Assembly (NCBI GenBank): GCA_035544875.1
Contig: DASZZP010000081.1
Location: 62,001 to 126,000 of the forward strand
DNA: 64,000 nucleotides
Source: JASLEW01 sp035544875
GTDB taxonomy: Bacteria > Acidobacteriota > Thermoanaerobaculia > Multivoradales > UBA5704
Reading direction: 5' to 3'
Shown: positions 61,701 through 64,000 of the stretch, one piece after another
Layout of the letters: every line of letters begins with the position of its first letter
Numbering within the stretch: the first letter of the stretch is position 1
Notes under the pieces: generated by a model
Database searches by the model: none
The model's input: only the letters and a program-made list of their open reading frames with translations
Told to the model about the DNA's origin: nothing
Position numbers and translations under genes: made by a program

Positions 61701-62413
61701 CCGACAATGTCGAGCTGGTGGCGAAGGTCCTCGACGGCCGCCCGCTCAACGGCCATTTCTGGGTCTTCTACGCCACCCTGTCGAGCGTCGAGGTGACGTT
61801 GACGTTGACCGACACGCAGACCGGCCTGACCCGCCGCTACTACAACCCTCCCCATCAGTTGTCGAGCGTCGGCGACACCCACGCCTTCGGCCCGCTCGCC
61901 GGCGCGAGCCGCGCCGGGCCGCGGAACGTGGCCGCGGCCGCGGCCGCGACGCCGGCGGCGGCTGGCCGTCTCGATGGCGAATCGACGCCGGCTCCTCCCC
62001 GGGTGCCGCCCGCCATCCCGCGGCTCGCCGGACCGCCATGGGCGGACCGGTCTGCCGCGGCCGCGGCAGCCGGCGGACGTTGCCAACCCGGCGCCAGCCG
62101 CCTGTGTCTCGCCGGCGGCCGCTTTGCCGTCGAGGCCGCCTGGACCGATGTCAGCGGCCGGACCAGCTCCGGCAACGCCGTGGCGCTGACCGCCGGCAGC
62201 GGCTACTTCTGGTTCTTCGGCCCCGGCGATGCCGAGCTGGTCGCCAAGGTGCTCGATGGACGCGCTCTCAACGGCAAGTTCTGGTTCTTCTACGGCGCGC
62301 TCTCCGACGTGGGCACGACGCTCACGGTCACCGACACCGAGACCGGCGCGGTCAGGACCTACATCAAGCCCAAGGGCCAGCTGGCGAGCGTCGCCGACAC
62401 CGCGGCCTTCTGA
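58706..62413 (+). CDS. Large secreted ELWxxDGT-repeat protein with two C-terminal domains
   Basis: A protein of 1235 residues from ATG 58706. A signal peptide (KWAVLLCLVALALATPAFS) precedes a repeat region of about 900 residues. I count roughly 16 clear repeat cores of the pattern Leu-Trp-x-Ser-Asp-Gly-x-x-Ala-Gly-Thr plus a few degenerate ones; each core closes a propeller-like blade. Two similar C-terminal domains follow (about 950-1070 and 1130-1235), both with Cys-x5-Leu-Cys-Leu, a GRFKVEAFW / GRFAVEAAW start and FWVFYATLSSVEVTLTLTDT / FWFFYGALSDVGTTLTVTDT. This architecture is common in Acidobacteriota. It probably works at the cell surface; no catalytic motif is seen. A weak TTGACC-17-TACTTA element lies upstream. 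Confidence 0.9.
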   Translation: MSRRRKWAVLLCLVALALATPAFSQTPYLVKSFADGEFRPNGSISPISFLPAGDRLFFLTDAAAPGLESVIPKLWVSDGSAAGTQALPDLCVGSCGGRPALAAALGRVAFFAEFPAEGGEQLWRSDGTPAGTFLLQGGFRLLQDFKVWRRQLYFIAYVDPVGGGEPAEQLWRSDGTRAGTARVADLGSGTFSRATAELAVAGDRLFLLAPKPAPLNTHATLWVSDGTTAGTRPVSASAPLDARQLTAVGERMFFLAPADRGDASQLWVSDGSAAGTLLLTRFSTSTFLFALQPGRLRVYFQTTDELDGNRLWASDGTPAGTRPFAVVSPSFSFDSYYGPEEIGGRLLFFRRESWTNFTLWATPEDDPGSLEPLCPGICGSGYVTDRVRVGERLLFLASDEFAGTDLWSSDATARGTIRLKETCTGGPRIQHGPCADPGSLTLAGGAAFFKKSSPTDGSRNELWRSDGTQAGTRRFTDRPIFYDQVAAIPGVIFFAAIDDHLDSEGYGELFASDEAAAGTRQLTDLSVPSSTLFQGLPSDIASAGGLFYFLAGGRQIWRSDGSAAGTLPVPGAPYSAGGFTAVGGAIYFVSPDSRDRLQLWVADAHGARQLTPPSPVPQPAAARAVEGAEQNFFFLSGGGRRGDPIAVWRTDGTTQGTVKVFDLPPALGEQAGDPGMYLVGADFYFTNELGTHGPHETWKSDGTTAGTVKISQSCCRPPNFASFGFTRIGNTVYYIDYTYVDYTGANQSYLRQTDGTPAGTAWTELAGSLVINPTDLLAVGGFLYLFADAPVPGDRLLWRTDGTPAGTTVLATFRGGSGDAAPRSLVALGGSVAFVADDGVHGLEPWITDGTAAGTRMLADILPGTGGSRPGGLTVAAGRLFFSANDGVHGRELWQSDGTEEGTRLVEDLAPGPLSSYPFGITEVGDRLFFTADDGLIGTALWALPLTGGTECQPSATALCLSGGRFKVEAFWRDFGDASGAAQAVPLTADTGYFWFFDPDNVELVAKVLDGRPLNGHFWVFYATLSSVEVTLTLTDTQTGLTRRYYNPPHQLSSVGDTHAFGPLAGASRAGPRNVAAAAAATPAAAGRLDGESTPAPPRVPPAIPRLAGPPWADRSAAAAAAGGRCQPGASRLCLAGGRFAVEAAWTDVSGRTSSGNAVALTAGSGYFWFFGPGDAELVAKVLDGRALNGKFWFFYGALSDVGTTLTVTDTETGAVRTYIKPKGQLASVADTAAF

Positions 62414-62649
62414 CGCGGCCCGCCGCCCGCGCCGAGCCATCCGCCGTAGCCCTGCTCGTGCCACGCAGCGATAGCGCTCGCGATCGGTGATTCTGAGAGC
62501 TCCGGGAGCCAGGGTGTCACCAAAAACCACGAGCCCGCTCTCCCGATGGTCATTCACTATTGAACCCAGCATGAGAATCGCCGGATAGGGGAAACCTCTT
62601 CTCGAGCCCGGCGAGAGCCGGCTATTAACCAGAACTGGCGACCTGCTGA

Positions 62650-63558
62650 TTACGAGCCTTGTGGCCAGGATTCCAGGATGGCGCGATACCAGGAGCGCCG
62701 AAAGGCGACGACACCGGGAAAGGCCCTCCAGCACGGGAGGAGGTCGGGGTGGCGGACGAAGATGGCTAGCGCGCCGGTGAGCGACTTGAGGGGGGCGGCG
62801 AGGCGGAGGCGGCGGCGGCTGGCCCAGGTCGGACCGGCGGCAAAGACGCTGGGATGGCGGGCGCGGAAGAGGTGGAAGTGGGCGCCGTACCAGGCGGCGT
62901 GGGCTTCGAGCTCTCGCCGGGTGGCGCGCACCGCGGCGTGCTCGACGACGGCGCTCGGCACGAAAGCGGTGGCGAGGCCGGCGGCGCGGGCGCGCAGCAC
63001 CCAGTCGTGGTCTTCGCTGGTCGTCAGCGCCTCGTCGAACGGACCCACTTGCTGCCAGGCTTCCCGGCGCACGCCGAGGTTGAGGCTGCCGAGCGGCCGG
63101 CGGGTGGCGCGCTCCGCTGGGCGGTCGGGGAGCAGCTCGTGGAAGGAGGCGATGTTGTCGGCGAGCGCCCAGCGGCTGGTCGCGGAAGCGGCGCGCGGAA
63201 AGCTAACCGCGCCGCCCGCGACCGGCGCGGCGTCGAGCGCCGCGGCGAGATTGGCGAGCCAGCCGGCGGCCGGGCGGCAGTCGGCATCGACGAAGAGCAG
63301 GCGCTCGCCGCGTGCCGCGGCGGCGCCCAGGTTGCGGGCCGCGGCCGGGTTGAGCCGCTCCCCGGTCTCGAGGTAGCGGATCGGACCGCCCCGCGGCACC
63401 AGTCCCGGGCCGTCGCGCCCCACGACCAGCAGCTCGACCCCTGGCCCCGGCGCCCCCTGCGCCGCCAGGGCAGCCAAGGTACGGTCGACGAGCGGCGCGT
63501 CGAGATCCGGGACGACGACGCTGATTGCGATACGCGGGGGAGCGGTCGCGATGTCCAA
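62650..63558 (-). CDS. Glycosyltransferase family 2 protein
   Basis: A protein of 302 residues from TTG 63558. The GT-A motifs are AISVVVPDLDAPLVDRTLAA, AAARNLGAAAARGERLLFVD with a VDADCRPAAGWLANL metal-binding loop, LGSLNLGVRREAWQQVGPFD, and LTTSEDHDWVLRARAAGLATA as the ED acceptor block. A basic, hydrophobic C-terminus (RRRLRLAAPLKSLTGALAIF) suggests membrane contact. It starts close to the dehydrogenase gene on the same strand. The sugar is unknown, and the TTG start is unsupported by a visible ribosome binding site. Confidence 0.85.
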   Translation of the reverse strand: MDIATAPPRIAISVVVPDLDAPLVDRTLAALAAQGAPGPGVELLVVGRDGPGLVPRGGPIRYLETGERLNPAAARNLGAAAARGERLLFVDADCRPAAGWLANLAAALDAAPVAGGAVSFPRAASATSRWALADNIASFHELLPDRPAERATRRPLGSLNLGVRREAWQQVGPFDEALTTSEDHDWVLRARAAGLATAFVPSAVVEHAAVRATRRELEAHAAWYGAHFHLFRARHPSVFAAGPTWASRRRLRLAAPLKSLTGALAIFVRHPDLLPCWRAFPGVVAFRRSWYRAILESWPQGS

Positions 63559-63599
63559 GGCGCAAGACGCGAGAGAGCGGCGCCGGCGGGACGGCTGCC

Positions 63600-64000
63600 C
63601 TAGAGGGCCGGCGCCTCGGTCCGCACCCTGCGGGCCCAGTGCCGGGGTCGCATGGCCTGGATGCTGGCGATCCGGTCTTCGGCCACCCGGTGGGCGGCGG
63701 CCGAGGTCGGGATCGACTCCTGACGCGACAGCTCGAAGATGCGGGTGGTGTTCTGGTACAGGCCGCGGGCCATCCGCATGGCGGTTTCGCGGTCGTAGCC
63801 GGCGAGCTCGGTGTAGACGTTGATCAGGCCGCCCGCGTTGAGCACGAAATCGGGAGCGTAGAGGATGCCGCGGTCGTGCAGCGCCTGGCCGTGGCGCTCC
63901 TCGTCGGCGAGCTGGTTATTGGCGGCGCCGGCAACGATCTGGCAGCGCAGCTCGGGCACGGTGCGGTCGTCGATCACGGCGCCCAGGGCGCAGGGGGCGA
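63600..64000 (-). CDS. Glu/Leu/Phe/Val dehydrogenase, C-terminal part (5' end outside window)
   Basis: The frame is open to the right window edge; about 130 C-terminal residues are visible. APCALGAVI, then LRCQIVAGAANNQLADEERH and GILYAPDFVLNAGGLINVYT are hallmark blocks of the NAD-binding domain of leucine/valine/glutamate dehydrogenases, which deaminate amino acids to 2-oxo acids. The pattern is closest to leucine/valine dehydrogenase. The catalytic N-terminal half is not visible. It ends 41 bases before the glycosyltransferase start. Confidence 0.92.
   Translation of the reverse strand, partial: APCALGAVIDDRTVPELRCQIVAGAANNQLADEERHGQALHDRGILYAPDFVLNAGGLINVYTELAGYDRETAMRMARGLYQNTTRIFELSRQESIPTSAAAHRVAEDRIASIQAMRPRHWARRVRTEAPAL

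Noticed and set aside
62414..62649. Possible terminator between the convergent ELWxxDGT and GT2 genes
   Set aside because: Only a short bulged stem near 62614-62635 was seen, without a T-run; too weak to list.

Overview
The window is GC-rich bacterial DNA (by eye around 70 percent GC) with dense gene packing and many overlapping start/stop codons (ATGA, GTGA, TTGA). The gene content suggests an Acidobacteriota-like organism, perhaps of the Thermoanaerobaculia type. The pointers are the secreted protein built from ELWxxDGT-type repeats with duplicated C-terminal domains, the gene order M50 protease - trpS - scpA - scpB - rluB-like - cmk, and the abundance of cell-envelope glycosyltransferases and large periplasmic redox proteins. 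This is an inference from gene content; there is no rRNA or tRNA gene to confirm it.

Layout. 0-3.2 kb: the tail of an FHA-domain gene, then a glycosyltransferase / membrane protein / glycosyltransferase operon. 3.2-8.7 kb: a housekeeping operon (M50 protease, TrpS, ScpA, ScpB, pseudouridine synthase, cytidylate kinase). 8.7-10.4 kb: a scrambled remnant in which the N-terminal half of a family 2 glycosyltransferase, the inverted C-terminal half of such an enzyme and the C-terminal half of a flippase lie end to end. 10.5-22.3 kb (minus strand): a beta-propeller protein, a giant multicopper oxidase of about 1970 residues, two glycosyltransferases and a cytochrome P460. 22.4-28.5 kb: a small kinase, a creatininase-family protein, two phytanoyl-CoA-dioxygenase-like genes, a beta-propeller gene, a glycosyltransferase and a lone VapB-type antitoxin. 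28.5-33.2 kb: a second beta-propeller gene diverging from a tandem SCO protein, which is followed by a cytochrome c / periplasmic-binding-protein fusion.

33.2-50.3 kb is the most unusual part. A plus-strand run (two methyltransferases, a radical SAM enzyme, an HPr-kinase-like protein, an NTP_transf_5 nucleotidyltransferase, a GT4 glycosyltransferase, then a 97-residue Gly/Ser/His-rich peptide and a sulfotransferase-like protein) is followed by a diguanylate cyclase. It faces a minus-strand operon of four radical SAM enzymes and one methyltransferase, which has a good sigma70-type promoter at 50.3 kb. I read this as a candidate biosynthetic or modification locus of unknown product. REP-like hairpin repeats sit at its convergence point and inside the methyltransferase gene.

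50.3-56.2 kb: a truncated HTH antitoxin-like gene, a 29-bp-arm hairpin, and an exopolysaccharide-type operon (flippase, GT4, polysaccharide deacetylase, serine-acetyltransferase-like protein, secreted protein). 56.2-64 kb: an NCS1 transporter, a decayed HicB-like gene, a small membrane-anchored protein, the ELWxxDGT-repeat protein, a GT2 and the C-terminal part of a Glu/Leu/Phe/Val dehydrogenase that runs off the window.

Two themes recur. The first is envelope sugar chemistry: at least ten glycosyltransferases and two flippases, one of them broken. The second is exported copper/heme redox proteins: multicopper oxidase, P460, SCO pair and cytochrome c fusion. Several genes carry small in-frame tandem duplications in linkers and tails, and many proteins have Ala/Gly/Pro/Arg-rich low-complexity ends.
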